A stretch of DNA of 64,000 bases, taken from NCBI GenBank assembly GCA_000721375.1, contig JOGW01000014.1, positions 140,328 to 204,327 on the forward strand. The letters are read 5' to 3'. The notes under the pieces are model-generated. The model was not told where the DNA came from. It saw nothing but the letters and a program-made list of their open reading frames with translations, and made no database searches. The position numbers were made by a program, and so were the translations under genes. The stretch is from Streptomyces sp. NRRL B-3428. GTDB lineage: Bacteria; Actinomycetota; Actinomycetes; Streptomycetales; Streptomycetaceae. This document shows positions 41,432-50,226 of the stretch, piece after piece (the first letter of the stretch is position 1; every line of letters begins with the position of its first letter).

Positions 41432-42879
41432 AGGCCGTACTCCTTCCAGCGGCGGTCGACCATCGCCGCCGTCGTGGGGTCGGACTCGACCATGTTCGGC
41501 CAGCCGCCGTCCCTCGTGTACCCCTCTTCGGGCAGCTTCTTCGTGGCGTCGATGCCCGCCTTGCCACCCCAGAACTGCTGGTAGGAAGCGTGGTCGAGAT
41601 GGTCGACCGGGCCCTCGGTGATCATCAGGTCCCGTGCGTAGTCCGTGTTGCCGAGCGCGCGCCAGGCGACCTCGTGCAGATCGTGCACATCGCAGTCGGC
41701 GTCGACCACGACGATCAGCTTCGTCAGGGACATCATGTGCGCGCCCCAGATCGCGGACATCACCTTCTGCGCGTGCTTCGGGTACTTCTTGTCGATCGAG
41801 ACGATCGCGCAGTTGTGGAAGCCGCCCGACTCGGGCAGGTGGTAGTCCACGATGTCCGGCACGATGATCTTGAGGAGGGGGAGGAAGAAGCGCTCCGTGG
41901 CGCGCCCCAGCGGCCCGTCCTCGGTCGGCGGCCGGCCGACGACGATCGACTGGAGGAGCGGCCTGCGCCGCATCGTCACGCAGTCGATCTTCAGCGCGGG
42001 GAACGGCTCCTGCGGCGTGTAGAACCCGGTGTGGTCACCGAAGGGACCCTCGGGCAGCGTCTCGCCCGGCTCCAGCCAGCCCTCGATGACGACCTCGGCG
42101 TTGGCCGGGACCTGGAGCGGCACCGTCTTGCAGTCGACCATCTCGACGCGCTTGCCCTGGATGAACCCGGCGAGCAGGTACTCGTCCATGTCACCGGGCA
42201 GCGGGGCGGTCGACGCGTATGTGACGGCGGGCGGGCAGCCGAAGGCGATCGCGACCGGCAGCTTCTCGCCGCGCTTGGCCGCCACCTGGTAGTGGTTGCG
42301 GCTGTCCTTGTGGATCTGCCAGTGCATCCCGATGGTGCGCTTGTCGTGGCGCTGCAGCCGGTAGAGACCGAGATTGCGGACGCCCGTCTCCGGGTGCTTG
42401 GTGTGCGTGAGCCCCAGGTTGAAGAAGGACCCGCCGTCCTCCGGCCACGTGAAGAGGGCCGGGAGCTGGTCCAGGTCCACGTCGTCTCCGGTCAGGACGA
42501 CCTCGTGCACCGGAGCGTCCTTGACCTTCTTCGGCGGTACGTGGGTCATCGCACCGAGCTTGCCGAAGGCCTCGCGGATCCCGACGAACCCCTGGGGCAG
42601 CTCGGGCTTGAGCAGCCCGCCGATCTTGTCGCTGATCTCGCCGTACGACTTGAGGCCCAGCGCCTTGAGCAGGCGGCGGTCCGTTCCGTACACGTTCATC
42701 GCGAGCGGCATGGACGAGCCGCGCACGTTCTCGAAGAGAAGCGCGGGGCCACCCGCCTTGTTGACCCGGTCGACGATCTCACCGACCTCCAGGTACGGGT
42801 CGACTTCGGCCTTGATGCGCTTCAGGTCGCCCTCGCGCTCCAGGGCACGGAGCAGGGAGCGAAGATCGTCATAAGCCAT
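41428..42879 (-). CDS. mqnL: UbiD family decarboxylase (menaquinone biosynthesis)
   Basis: UbiD-type enzymes use prenylated FMN, made by UbiX, to decarboxylate aromatic acids; here the substrate is probably the prenylated or free 1,4-dihydroxy-6-naphthoate intermediate. The 483-residue protein has the family blocks LYRLQRHDKRTIGMHWQIHK, IAFGCPPAVTYASTAPLPGD, the active-site GPFGDHTGFYTP with Glu just before it, and HNCAIVSIDKKYPKHAQKV. It is first in the operon with the coupled unknown gene and the UbiA-type gene. The symbol follows the futalosine-pathway naming and is inference from context. Confidence 0.92.
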   Translation of the reverse strand: MAYDDLRSLLRALEREGDLKRIKAEVDPYLEVGEIVDRVNKAGGPALLFENVRGSSMPLAMNVYGTDRRLLKALGLKSYGEISDKIGGLLKPELPQGFVGIREAFGKLGAMTHVPPKKVKDAPVHEVVLTGDDVDLDQLPALFTWPEDGGSFFNLGLTHTKHPETGVRNLGLYRLQRHDKRTIGMHWQIHKDSRNHYQVAAKRGEKLPVAIAFGCPPAVTYASTAPLPGDMDEYLLAGFIQGKRVEMVDCKTVPLQVPANAEVVIEGWLEPGETLPEGPFGDHTGFYTPQEPFPALKIDCVTMRRRPLLQSIVVGRPPTEDGPLGRATERFFLPLLKIIVPDIVDYHLPESGGFHNCAIVSIDKKYPKHAQKVMSAIWGAHMMSLTKLIVVVDADCDVHDLHEVAWRALGNTDYARDLMITEGPVDHLDHASYQQFWGGKAGIDATKKLPEEGYTRDGGWPNMVESDPTTAAMVDRRWKEYGL

Positions 42880-42970
42880 ACGTCCCAGTATCCGGCACCC
42901 GCTACCCTGGCCCCGTCACCGGGGGCGGCACAGACCGTCCCCGCCGTCGCCTCATGGGGGAACGCACACC

Positions 42971-43372
42971 ATGCTCCGGGTCCTGATGATCCTGATCCCG
43001 CTCGCGCTGACGATCTTCGCGTTCATCGACTGTCTGAACACCCCCGAGGACGAGGCCAAGCATCTGCCGAAGATCGCCTGGGTGTTCATCATCCTGCTGT
43101 TCTGGATCGTCGGACCGATCGTCTGGCTCGCGGCGGGCAAGCAGCGCACGCCTCCGCAGGGCGGCCGCACGCCGTCGGAGTGGCACCGCAACCACCGCAC
43201 CACGTGGGTGGCGCCGGACGACAACCCCGAGTTCCTGAAGTCCATCAAGGACGAGAACAAGAAGGACGAGTCCGTACTCAAGGACTGGGAGGCGGACCTG
43301 CGCCGCCGCGAGGAGGAGCTGAAGAAGCGCGAGGGCGGCGAGAGCGGCCCTGAGGACCAGCCCGGCAAGTAG
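42971..43372 (+). CDS. Membrane protein with phospholipase D nuclease-like N-terminal domain (PLDc_N)
   Basis: The 133-residue protein has two membrane segments, VLMILIPLALTIFAFIDCL and IAWVFIILLFWIVGPIVWLA, which form the PLDc_N domain. A charged cytoplasmic coiled-coil tail follows (DWEADLRRREEELKKREG). It lacks any phospholipase D catalytic HKD motif, so it is not an enzyme. The function is unknown. It is divergent from the UbiD-type gene and converges on the oxygenase gene with a 4-bp gap. Confidence 0.85.
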   Translation: MLRVLMILIPLALTIFAFIDCLNTPEDEAKHLPKIAWVFIILLFWIVGPIVWLAAGKQRTPPQGGRTPSEWHRNHRTTWVAPDDNPEFLKSIKDENKKDESVLKDWEADLRRREEELKKREGGESGPEDQPGK

Positions 43373-43376
43373 GCCG

Positions 43377-44342
43377 CTAGCCGACGCTGATCGCGTCCAG
43401 CTTCGCCCGCAGATACGTGTGCGAGTCCACGGGCTCGTACGCGATACGCCCGGTGGGCGCGGGCAGCGACTCCACTCGCGTACCCGGGTCGCACTCGTAG
43501 AAGTAGACCAGCGACATCAGCTCTTCGTGCGGTACGTCGGCGGGTGGCGGCAGCACGCGATGGCGACCCGAGCGCCAGCGGTCGCCGGTCCAACGGGCCA
43601 TGAGATCCCCGATGTTGACGGTGAGCGCGGCCGGATCGTAGGGCGCGTCCTGCCAGCCGCCCTCGTCCGTGAAGACCTGGAGCCCGCCTTTGCCGTCCTG
43701 CCGGTCGAGCACGGTCACCGTCCCGAAGTCCGTATGCGGGCCGATCCTGAACTGGCCCTCCTGCGGCTCCCCGACGACATCCCGGGCCGGATACCAGTTG
43801 ATGTTGAAGCCCCAGGTGGGGTGTCCGGTGTGCCGCGTGAAGAAGTCGTCCGGCTCGCCGAGCGCGGCCCCGAGCAGCTCCAGGAGCCGGTCGGAGAGGG
43901 TCCGCATCTGCCGTAGATACGACTCCACCAGGCCCTGCAGGGAGGGGACTTCGGCGGGCCAGGTGTTCGGCTTGAACCACTCGGCGTCGACCGTCGCGTC
44001 ACCCGTCGGCTCCTCGGCCGCGAAGGACAGCGACTCCTTGAGGTCGGGCGGGGTCTCGGTGCCCTCCGCGTAGCCGTTGGCCTCGGCGCCGGGGCCCAGC
44101 CAGCCGCGCTCACCGACCTTCACGGCGTACGCGGCCTTCGCCTCGTCCGGCAGGCGGAAGAACTCACGGGCCGCGGTCCTGATCCGGGTGCGGGCCTGTG
44201 GATCGACGCCGTGCCCGGTCACCAGGAGGAAGCCGGCGTTCTGCAGGGCCTGGTCGACGGTGGCGGCGAGTCCGGCGCGTGCGGCGGGGTCGCCCGCGAG
44301 CCAGGGGCGCAGATCGAGGGTGGGGATCGGTGTCGTCGTCAC
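43377..44342 (-). CDS. Isopenicillin N synthase-family 2-oxoglutarate/Fe(II) oxygenase
   Basis: The 321-residue protein has a DIOX_N domain (ALQNAGFLLVTGHGVDPQAR) and the 2OG-Fe(II) core: HxD in RIGPHTDFGTVTVLDRQ and the distal His in RSGRHRVLPPP, with GFNINWYP before them. Members hydroxylate, desaturate or cyclise small molecules with 2-oxoglutarate; the substrate is unknown and no antibiotic cluster is nearby. The start is GTG without an obvious ribosome site. Confidence 0.9.
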   Translation of the reverse strand: MTTTPIPTLDLRPWLAGDPAARAGLAATVDQALQNAGFLLVTGHGVDPQARTRIRTAAREFFRLPDEAKAAYAVKVGERGWLGPGAEANGYAEGTETPPDLKESLSFAAEEPTGDATVDAEWFKPNTWPAEVPSLQGLVESYLRQMRTLSDRLLELLGAALGEPDDFFTRHTGHPTWGFNINWYPARDVVGEPQEGQFRIGPHTDFGTVTVLDRQDGKGGLQVFTDEGGWQDAPYDPAALTVNIGDLMARWTGDRWRSGRHRVLPPPADVPHEELMSLVYFYECDPGTRVESLPAPTGRIAYEPVDSHTYLRAKLDAISVG

Positions 44343-44360
44343 GGCAACAAGACTGCCCGC

Positions 44361-44867
44361 TCAGCCCTTCGCGTACGACTCCCTGAGCTCGCTCCACCGC
44401 TCCAGGCTCCACGTCGACCAGTCCTTCGGATGGCCGTCGAGCGCGTCCACGAGGAACTCGAAGTGGTTGTGCCAGCCCGCGAGGCAGTCCAGGCGCAGGG
44501 AGTCGTCGCCCTCGAACTCGTTCGTGAAGCGGACGGTCGTGGACGGGGTGTCCGGGCCCATGTGCTCGAGGTGGAAGCGGCAGCGGCCGTGCAGGTCGAT
44601 GGTGTACTCGACGATCCGCTCCACGTCCCAGGCCGTGATGTGTCCGGCGTGCACGCCGTCCTGCTCGTTGTTCAGCCACCGCAGCGTGACCGCGCCGCCG
44701 AGCCTCGGTTCGAGGACATCGGCGGCGGCGAGCCAGCCCGGCAGCTCGTCGGCCCCGACCAGAGCGGTCCAGACGCGCTCCACGGAGTGCGGAAGGTGCA
44801 GCACGAAGTGCAGCGTCCGCGTGGTCCCCTCGGTCGTACTGGTGCCATGTTCGATCAACTCGGTCAT
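44361..44867 (-). CDS. SRPBCC (AHSA1-like) family protein
   Basis: The 168-residue protein has the AHSA1-type helix-grip layout: RTLHFVLHLPHSVERVWTAL, DELPGWLAAADVLEPRLGGA, WDVERIVEYTIDLHGRCRFH and a terminal helix LAGWHNHFEFLVDALDG. The family binds hydrophobic ligands or acts as co-chaperone-like domains; no function is claimed. It starts 18 bp before the oxygenase gene and may be co-transcribed with it. Confidence 0.85.
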   Translation of the reverse strand: MTELIEHGTSTTEGTTRTLHFVLHLPHSVERVWTALVGADELPGWLAAADVLEPRLGGAVTLRWLNNEQDGVHAGHITAWDVERIVEYTIDLHGRCRFHLEHMGPDTPSTTVRFTNEFEGDDSLRLDCLAGWHNHFEFLVDALDGHPKDWSTWSLERWSELRESYAKG

Positions 44868-44910
44868 GACACCAGCGTCCCGCCGATCGGGGCCGGGCGC
44901 AGCCCTGGCG

Positions 44911-45978
44911 CTACTCCCCCGCGAACTCGCCGGCGTCCTCCTTCACCGGGTGGTCCTTGTCCGCACCCGGCGCGTGCGCCTCGGGCGCCGAGTCCACCAC
45001 CGAGCGCTCAAGCACCGCGGTGTTCGCGGTCACCGTGCCCGCGGGCGTAGTGGCGCACTTCATCTCCTTGCCGTTCTTGTCCGTGGCGGTGCCGCCCTCG
45101 CTGTCACGGGTCAGAACCCCGCGCTCGCCCAGGTACTCGTAGGTCTTCGCGTCGAAGATCCACTCGTTACGGCCGCCGCCCTGCTCGTCGACCCGGCCCA
45201 CGGCGATCCCCTTGCGCCCGATCGCGTCGGTCGCGTTCGGCACCAGCTCCACACCGGGGATCTTCGCGGCCGCCCGGTAGAGCGCCGCCGCCACCTTCGG
45301 CGGGACCAGGGACTCACGCACCAGGTCACCGACGAGGACGAAGGTGTTCTGGTCCTCGCTCTTGCCGCCCTCGCTCGCCTTGTGCAGCCAGTCGAGCATC
45401 TTGGCGGGGTCGGTCGGCAGGGACTCCAGGTGCCGGTAGTAGGTGTTCGACGCGATGCCCGGCGTAGGCACCCCGGTGGTCTCGGCCGGACCGCCGTCCG
45501 TACGGATCACCCCGCTGCGGCCGCCGTCCACGGAGATCCACGCCTCGCGCGTCTTCACCGGCCCCAGCTTCAGCGCATCGCAGATCATGCTCTCGCCGTA
45601 GGCCGCCTTCGTCTTCACGTAGGCGTACTGGTCGTCGCGGATCTCGAGCGCGTCCTGCTGCGACGCCACGGTCGCGACCCGGTCGAGCAGCTGGGCCGCG
45701 GTCTGCGGAGCACCCTGCGGCTGCGGACCACCCGCCTCGGTGCCCCCCTTCGCGCCACCGTCGTCGCCGCCCATCAGCGCCACACCGCCGACGACCGCGA
45801 GAGCGAGCGCTCCGGCCAGTACCGGACCGGCGAACGCGGGACGCAGCCACTTCTTCCGTACGGGCGCCGGCTCGGGACGGGCCGCTGCCTGCTGGATCTC
45901 GTTCAACAGGTGCTCCTTGAGGAGTTGGTGGCGGCCCGCCGGAAGGTCCCTCTCGGGGAGGGACGGGAAGTCGTTCAT
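44911..45978 (-). CDS. CU044_5270-family membrane protein, possible anti-sigma factor
   Basis: The 355-residue protein has a cytoplasmic segment of about 45 residues (HQLLKEHLLNEIQQAAARPE), one membrane helix (about 48-68, LAGALALAVVGGVALM) and a long extracytoplasmic domain of the CU044_5270 family with TYYRHLESLPTDPAKMLDWL. Its ATG overlaps the TGA of the ECF sigma gene. That coupling and topology fit an anti-sigma factor or signal sensor, but the usual zinc-binding anti-sigma motif (HxxxCxxC) is absent, so this is inference. Confidence 0.8.
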   Translation of the reverse strand: MNDFPSLPERDLPAGRHQLLKEHLLNEIQQAAARPEPAPVRKKWLRPAFAGPVLAGALALAVVGGVALMGGDDGGAKGGTEAGGPQPQGAPQTAAQLLDRVATVASQQDALEIRDDQYAYVKTKAAYGESMICDALKLGPVKTREAWISVDGGRSGVIRTDGGPAETTGVPTPGIASNTYYRHLESLPTDPAKMLDWLHKASEGGKSEDQNTFVLVGDLVRESLVPPKVAAALYRAAAKIPGVELVPNATDAIGRKGIAVGRVDEQGGGRNEWIFDAKTYEYLGERGVLTRDSEGGTATDKNGKEMKCATTPAGTVTANTAVLERSVVDSAPEAHAPGADKDHPVKEDAGEFAGE

Positions 45979-46583
45979 CGGTTCCCCTCCTGGATGGCCT
46001 CGACCGCGGAGATGCGGCCTACTCCTCTTACCTGTCCGCGCATTTGCGTGGGTTCCAAAGCTTTCGCGAGTTTTGTACGGGCCCGGGAGAGCCGCGACCG
46101 TACGGTGCCGACCGGTATCCCGAGGGCCTTGGCGGCGGAGGCGTAGTCCAGCTCGCCCCACACGCACAGCGAGAGCACCTCGCGCTCGGCCCGGCGCAGC
46201 CCGGCGACGGCGGCTCGTACGGCATGGAGGCTGGCCCGGTCGTCGAGGCGGCCCGCGATGTCCTCGGCGAAATCCGCGACGGGCTCGGGCGGAGGCAGCC
46301 GCTCGACCGCGGCCGTGTGCCGACGGGCGGCGCGGCGGGTGTTGCGGGCGACGTTCGTCGCGATGCCGAGCAGCCATGGGCGCAGCGAGCCGCCGTCCTC
46401 GTCCACCCGTTCCCGCAGCCGCCAGGCCTCCAGGAAGGTCAGCGAGACGATGTCGTCCGCGGTCGACCAGTCACCGGTCAGCCGGTAGCCGTGGTTGTAG
46501 ACGGCACGGGCGTACGCATCGAAGAGCCGCCCGAAGGCGGCGGCGTCCCCCGCTCTGATGGAAGCGCGCAGATTCGTGTCCAC
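45975..46583 (-). CDS. ECF-type RNA polymerase sigma factor
   Basis: The product has sigma region 2 (RLFDAYARAVYNHGYRLTGD, then SLTFLEAWRLRERV) and region 4 (LRRAEREVLSLCVWGELDYA, SAAKALGIPVGTVRSRLSRA), the standard ECF layout of about 200 residues. The GTG at 46583 has GGGGAGG five to eleven bases upstream; a GTG at 46601 would add six residues but lacks a ribosome site. The downstream coupled CU044_5270 gene may hold its regulator. A terminator separates it from the ccsB gene. Confidence 0.9.
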   Translation of the reverse strand: MDTNLRASIRAGDAAAFGRLFDAYARAVYNHGYRLTGDWSTADDIVSLTFLEAWRLRERVDEDGGSLRPWLLGIATNVARNTRRAARRHTAAVERLPPPEPVADFAEDIAGRLDDRASLHAVRAAVAGLRRAEREVLSLCVWGELDYASAAKALGIPVGTVRSRLSRARTKLAKALEPTQMRGQVRGVGRISAVEAIQEGNR

Positions 46584-46605
46584 ACTCCTCCCCCTGTCCA
46601 CAGCA

Positions 46606-46648
46606 CGACGGCCGGTTCCCGCAAGAGACTCGCGGAAACCGGCCGTCG
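46606..46648 (-). terminator. Hairpin terminator after the cytochrome c maturation operon
   Basis: A 17-base stem (46606-46622 with 46632-46648) with one mismatch encloses a 9-base loop, between ccsB and the sigma gene. Confidence 0.75.
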
Positions 46649-46661
46649 GAGAAAGAGCTGA

Positions 46662-47738
46662 TCAGACCCCGGCGTACGAGTGCTTGCCGGAGATGAAGAT
46701 GTTGACCCCGTAGTAGTTCCACAGGAAGCAGGCGAACGCGAAGAGCGCCAGGTAGGCGGCCTTGCGGCCCTTCCAGCCCGCGGTCGCGCGTGCGTGCAGG
46801 TAGCAGGCGTACGCCATCCACGTCACGAAGGAGAAGACCTCCTTGGGGTCCCAGCCCCAGTAGCGGCCCCAGGCGTCGCCGGCCCAGATCGCGCCAGCGA
46901 TGATCGTGAACGTCCACAGCGGGAAGATCGCTGCGTTGATGCGGTACGAGAACTTGTCGAGCGAGGCCGCCGAGGGCAGCCGCTCAAGGACCGAGCTCGC
47001 GAACGTGCCGGGCTTGCCGCCCTTGGCCAGCTTGTTCTCGTAACTGTCCCGGAAGAGGTAGAGCGCCGTGCCGACGGCGCCCAGGTAGAAGACCGCGCCG
47101 CAGAAGATGGCGGTGGAGACGTGGATCCACAGCCAGTACGAGTCGAGGGCCGGGACCAGCTGGTCGCTCGCCGTGTACAGCCACTTGGTCGCGATGCCCA
47201 GGTCCAGCAGGACCGTGGTGACCAGGATCAGGCCCATCCAGCGGACGTTCTTGCCGAGCGCGAGCAGCACCAGGTACGCGGTGACGGCCACCGCGGAGAA
47301 GGTGATCGAGAACTCGTACATGTTGCCCCACGGCGCCCGCATCACGGACAGCGCGCGGGAGACCACACCGGCGACGTGGACGAGGGCGGCGAGGACGGTC
47401 AGCGAGACCGCGATACGGCCGTACATGTCGCCCTGCTCGGTGCCGCCGTGCGCGCCCGGTCCGTCGGGCACGTCACGCGTGCCGGTGGCGGAACGGGTCA
47501 CGACCTTCGGGCGGTCCAGGACCGTGGTGCCGCCGGCCTTGCGGACCTGCACCTTCGGCGCCTGCGCCGCTGCGCTCTGGGTGAGCGCGGCGGCCGTACG
47601 CCCTACCTTGCTGCGGCTGCCGAAGACCCACTCGGCGATATGGGCGAGAAAGGCCAGGGTGTAGACGGCCATCGACGAATAGATCAGCGTGTTGCTGATC
47701 GACGCCATGTTCTCGTTGGTGGCGGCGGCGAGATTCAC
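46662..47738 (-). CDS. ccsB: Cytochrome c biogenesis protein CcsB/ResC
   Basis: CcsB with ResB exports heme and attaches it to apocytochrome c (System II). The 358-residue protein has eight or so membrane segments and the tryptophan-rich heme motif WAGDAWGRYWGWDPKEV at about 297-313, with conserved His residues nearby (ALVHVAG, LWIHVST). The GTG overlaps the resB stop. It is last in the operon resA-ccdA-resB-ccsB and is followed by a terminator. Confidence 0.95.
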   Translation of the reverse strand: MNLAAATNENMASISNTLIYSSMAVYTLAFLAHIAEWVFGSRSKVGRTAAALTQSAAAQAPKVQVRKAGGTTVLDRPKVVTRSATGTRDVPDGPGAHGGTEQGDMYGRIAVSLTVLAALVHVAGVVSRALSVMRAPWGNMYEFSITFSAVAVTAYLVLLALGKNVRWMGLILVTTVLLDLGIATKWLYTASDQLVPALDSYWLWIHVSTAIFCGAVFYLGAVGTALYLFRDSYENKLAKGGKPGTFASSVLERLPSAASLDKFSYRINAAIFPLWTFTIIAGAIWAGDAWGRYWGWDPKEVFSFVTWMAYACYLHARATAGWKGRKAAYLALFAFACFLWNYYGVNIFISGKHSYAGV

Positions 47739-49450
47739 TTCTCAGCCCCTTCGGCAGGAACAGCTTCGGATTCGGGGGAAGTCTCGGGGTCTTCTGCGGG
47801 GTCGGGCGCGCTCGGCGCCGTGGCGTGCAGCAGCGCGGCCAGATCGCCCAGCTCCTCCGGCACCTTCGCGGACTCGCTACGGCCCAGGCCCGCCATCTCG
47901 ACGACGGTCACCCCGTCCTCGCCGCGCACGGCACGCACCCAGACGCGGCGGCGCTGGATGAAGAGCGAGCCGACGAGACCGAGGATCGCGGCGACGGCCC
48001 CGACCAGCGCCCAGTCGTTGCCCGGCTGCTGCTTGACCTGGAAGGAGGCCCATTCGCGGAGCTCCTTCTCGTAGGTGATGGAGCCCTGGCCGTCGGGGAA
48101 GTTCATGGTCTCGCCGGGCAGCAGCCGCTCGGTGAGCAGATCCTCGTTCTTGTCCTTGAACGGCTTCATCTTGGTCTTGTCCAGCTGGTACACGTTCTGC
48201 GGGATACCGGAGTCGATACCGAGCGAGCCGTGGTACGCGGACAGGGCCAGGACGGGGAACTCGGGGCCGGGGAACTGCGAGAACATCTGGCCCTTGCCCT
48301 CACCCGCGAAGGTGGGCACGAAGAAGGCCTCGAAGCCGAGCTGCTCCTTGACCCCGTCCTTGTTGCGGTAGCCGTCGGTGACCTTGATGGCGCCGGTGGA
48401 AGTGATGTTGGCGTCGATCGGAAGGAGCGGCACCGCGCCCTTGAAGACGACCTTGCCCTTGGAGTCCTTGACGGTGACGACCGGCGCGTAGCCGTGGGCG
48501 ATCAGGTACACCGTGGAGTCGCCGACGGTGAGCGGCGAGTTGACCTCGACGGCCTTCTTCTTCGTCGGACCGTCGACGCCCTCGGTGTAGGTGACGTGCG
48601 CCTTGAAGGTACGGGCGGTGCCCCGGTTCGGGCCGCTCTTTTGGTACTCGTCCTCGAACTTGTCCAGCTGGAAGCTGAACCGTTCGAGGTCGTCCGTGTC
48701 GAAGAGCGCACCGGAGCGGAAGTCGTCGTACTGCGGCAGGACGTTGGCCATGCCGCCGTCGCCCTCCACCATCAGCTTGCCGCCCTCGGACTTGAACAGG
48801 ACGCCGACGGCGAAGGCGACAAGGAGCACGATCAGCGAGATGTGGAAGAGCAGGTTGCCGGCCTCGCGGGCGTAGCCCTTCTCGGCGGTGACCGCGTCGC
48901 CCTCGATGTGCGAGCGGAAACGCTTGCCCTTGAGCAGCTTGAGCCCTGCCTCCCGTACCTCTTCGGGAGAGGCTTCGGTACGCCAGGTCGTGTACGCGGG
49001 AAGGCGGTTCAGCCGCTTGGGAGCACCCGGCGGGCGGCCCTTGAGCTGGCCGACGAACTGCCAGGTGCGCGGGACGATGCAGCCGATCAGGGAGATGAAG
49101 AGCAGGATGTAGATCGCCGAGAACCACACCGAGCTGTAGACGTCGAAGAGCTGCAGCTTCTCGTATACGGGTGTGAGCGTCTCGTGCGCGAGCTTGAACT
49201 GCTCGACCTTCAGCTCGTCCACGCTGTTCTGCGGGATCAGCGAGCCGGGGATCGCACCGAGCGAGAGCAGGAAGAGCAGGATCAGCGCGACCCGCATCGA
49301 GGTGAGCTGCCGCCAGAACCAGCGGACCCAGCCGATCACCCCGAGCGAGGGCAGGTTCGGCAGATCCTCCTTGGGCGCGGTGGACAGCTGCGAGCCCGCG
49401 GCCCCGAGGTCGTCGGTGGCCGTCTCGGGCGTGGTGTCCGTCTTGCTCAT
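47735..49450 (-). CDS. resB: Cytochrome c biogenesis protein ResB
   Basis: ResB is the System II partner of CcsB, guiding apocytochrome c and heme. The 571-residue protein has three N-terminal membrane segments (MRVALILLFLLSLGAIPGS, IYILLFISLIGCIVP and LLFHISLIVLLVAFAVGVLF), a large extracytoplasmic domain and a C-terminal helix (WALVGAVAAILGLVGSLF) with an acidic tail. ATG at 49450 is chosen because the upstream frame overlaps ccdA. It overlaps ccsB by four bases. Confidence 0.94.
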   Translation of the reverse strand: MSKTDTTPETATDDLGAAGSQLSTAPKEDLPNLPSLGVIGWVRWFWRQLTSMRVALILLFLLSLGAIPGSLIPQNSVDELKVEQFKLAHETLTPVYEKLQLFDVYSSVWFSAIYILLFISLIGCIVPRTWQFVGQLKGRPPGAPKRLNRLPAYTTWRTEASPEEVREAGLKLLKGKRFRSHIEGDAVTAEKGYAREAGNLLFHISLIVLLVAFAVGVLFKSEGGKLMVEGDGGMANVLPQYDDFRSGALFDTDDLERFSFQLDKFEDEYQKSGPNRGTARTFKAHVTYTEGVDGPTKKKAVEVNSPLTVGDSTVYLIAHGYAPVVTVKDSKGKVVFKGAVPLLPIDANITSTGAIKVTDGYRNKDGVKEQLGFEAFFVPTFAGEGKGQMFSQFPGPEFPVLALSAYHGSLGIDSGIPQNVYQLDKTKMKPFKDKNEDLLTERLLPGETMNFPDGQGSITYEKELREWASFQVKQQPGNDWALVGAVAAILGLVGSLFIQRRRVWVRAVRGEDGVTVVEMAGLGRSESAKVPEELGDLAALLHATAPSAPDPAEDPETSPESEAVPAEGAEK

Positions 49451-49452
49451 TC

Positions 49453-50226
49453 TCAGATCCCCACGGTGAAGCCGGAAGTCCAGACCTGCATCTCCTGCAC
49501 GATGCGGTCCCAGGCGCCGGTGACGAGCAGCAGGCCGGTGACGATGAGCATGGCGCCGCCGATGCGCATGACCCACACGTAGTGCTGTTTGACCCAGGCG
49601 AAGGCGCCGAGGGCTCGGCGGAAGGCGATGGCGGCCAGTATGAAGGGCACTCCGAGGCCGAGGCAGTACGCGACGGTGAGCAGGGCGCCCCGTCCCGCGC
49701 TGGCCTCGTTGGAGGAGAGCGCCATCACGGAGGCGAGCGTCGGGCCGATGCACGGGGTCCAGCCGATGCCGAAGAGCACGCCCAGCATGGGGGCGCCCAC
49801 GAGGCCGGTGGCGGGCCGCTTGTGGAAGCGGAACTCGCGCTGGGTCAGGAAGGGCATCGCGCCCATGAAGAACAGGCCGAGCAGGATGGTCAGAGCGCCG
49901 AGCACCTTGGTGATGACCGCCTGGTGCTCGAGCAGATTCCTGCCGAACTCGCCGAAGAGCGCCCCGAAGGACACGAACACGGCGGTGAAGCCGAGCACGA
50001 ACAGTGAGGCGCCGGCGGCCATCCGCCCGCGTTTGGCCTCTTCCAGATCGGCTCCGGTGACCCCGGTCACGTACGACAGATAGCCGGGTACGAGCGGAAG
50101 CACGCACGGCGAGAAGAAGGAGACCAGGCCGGCGAGCAGCGCGATCGGGATCGCGAGAAGGAGTGCTCCCCCGAGCACGGTGGCGTTCGGGTCGGTGGCC
50201 GCGGCGAGGGCGTGCACGTGCGTCAC
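49453..50226 (-). CDS. ccdA: Thiol-disulfide transporter CcdA
   Basis: CcdA carries reducing equivalents across the membrane to ResA for cytochrome c maturation. The 257-residue protein has six membrane segments and the two conserved cysteines Cys41 in FFSPCVLPLVPGYLSYV and Cys159 in GWTPCIGPTLASV. The GTG overlaps the resA stop; its own stop is two bases before the resB ATG, so all four genes are tightly coupled. Confidence 0.95.
   Translation of the reverse strand: MTHVHALAAATDPNATVLGGALLLAIPIALLAGLVSFFSPCVLPLVPGYLSYVTGVTGADLEEAKRGRMAAGASLFVLGFTAVFVSFGALFGEFGRNLLEHQAVITKVLGALTILLGLFFMGAMPFLTQREFRFHKRPATGLVGAPMLGVLFGIGWTPCIGPTLASVMALSSNEASAGRGALLTVAYCLGLGVPFILAAIAFRRALGAFAWVKQHYVWVMRIGGAMLIVTGLLLVTGAWDRIVQEMQVWTSGFTVGI

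Noticed and set aside
41371..43353. Long plus-strand frame opposite the UbiD-type gene
   Set aside because: It has no motif and is the antisense shadow of a well-supported decarboxylase gene.
43377..44342. Part of a beta-lactam biosynthetic cluster
   Set aside because: The isopenicillin N synthase-like fold is broad, and no NRPS or other biosynthetic genes are present.
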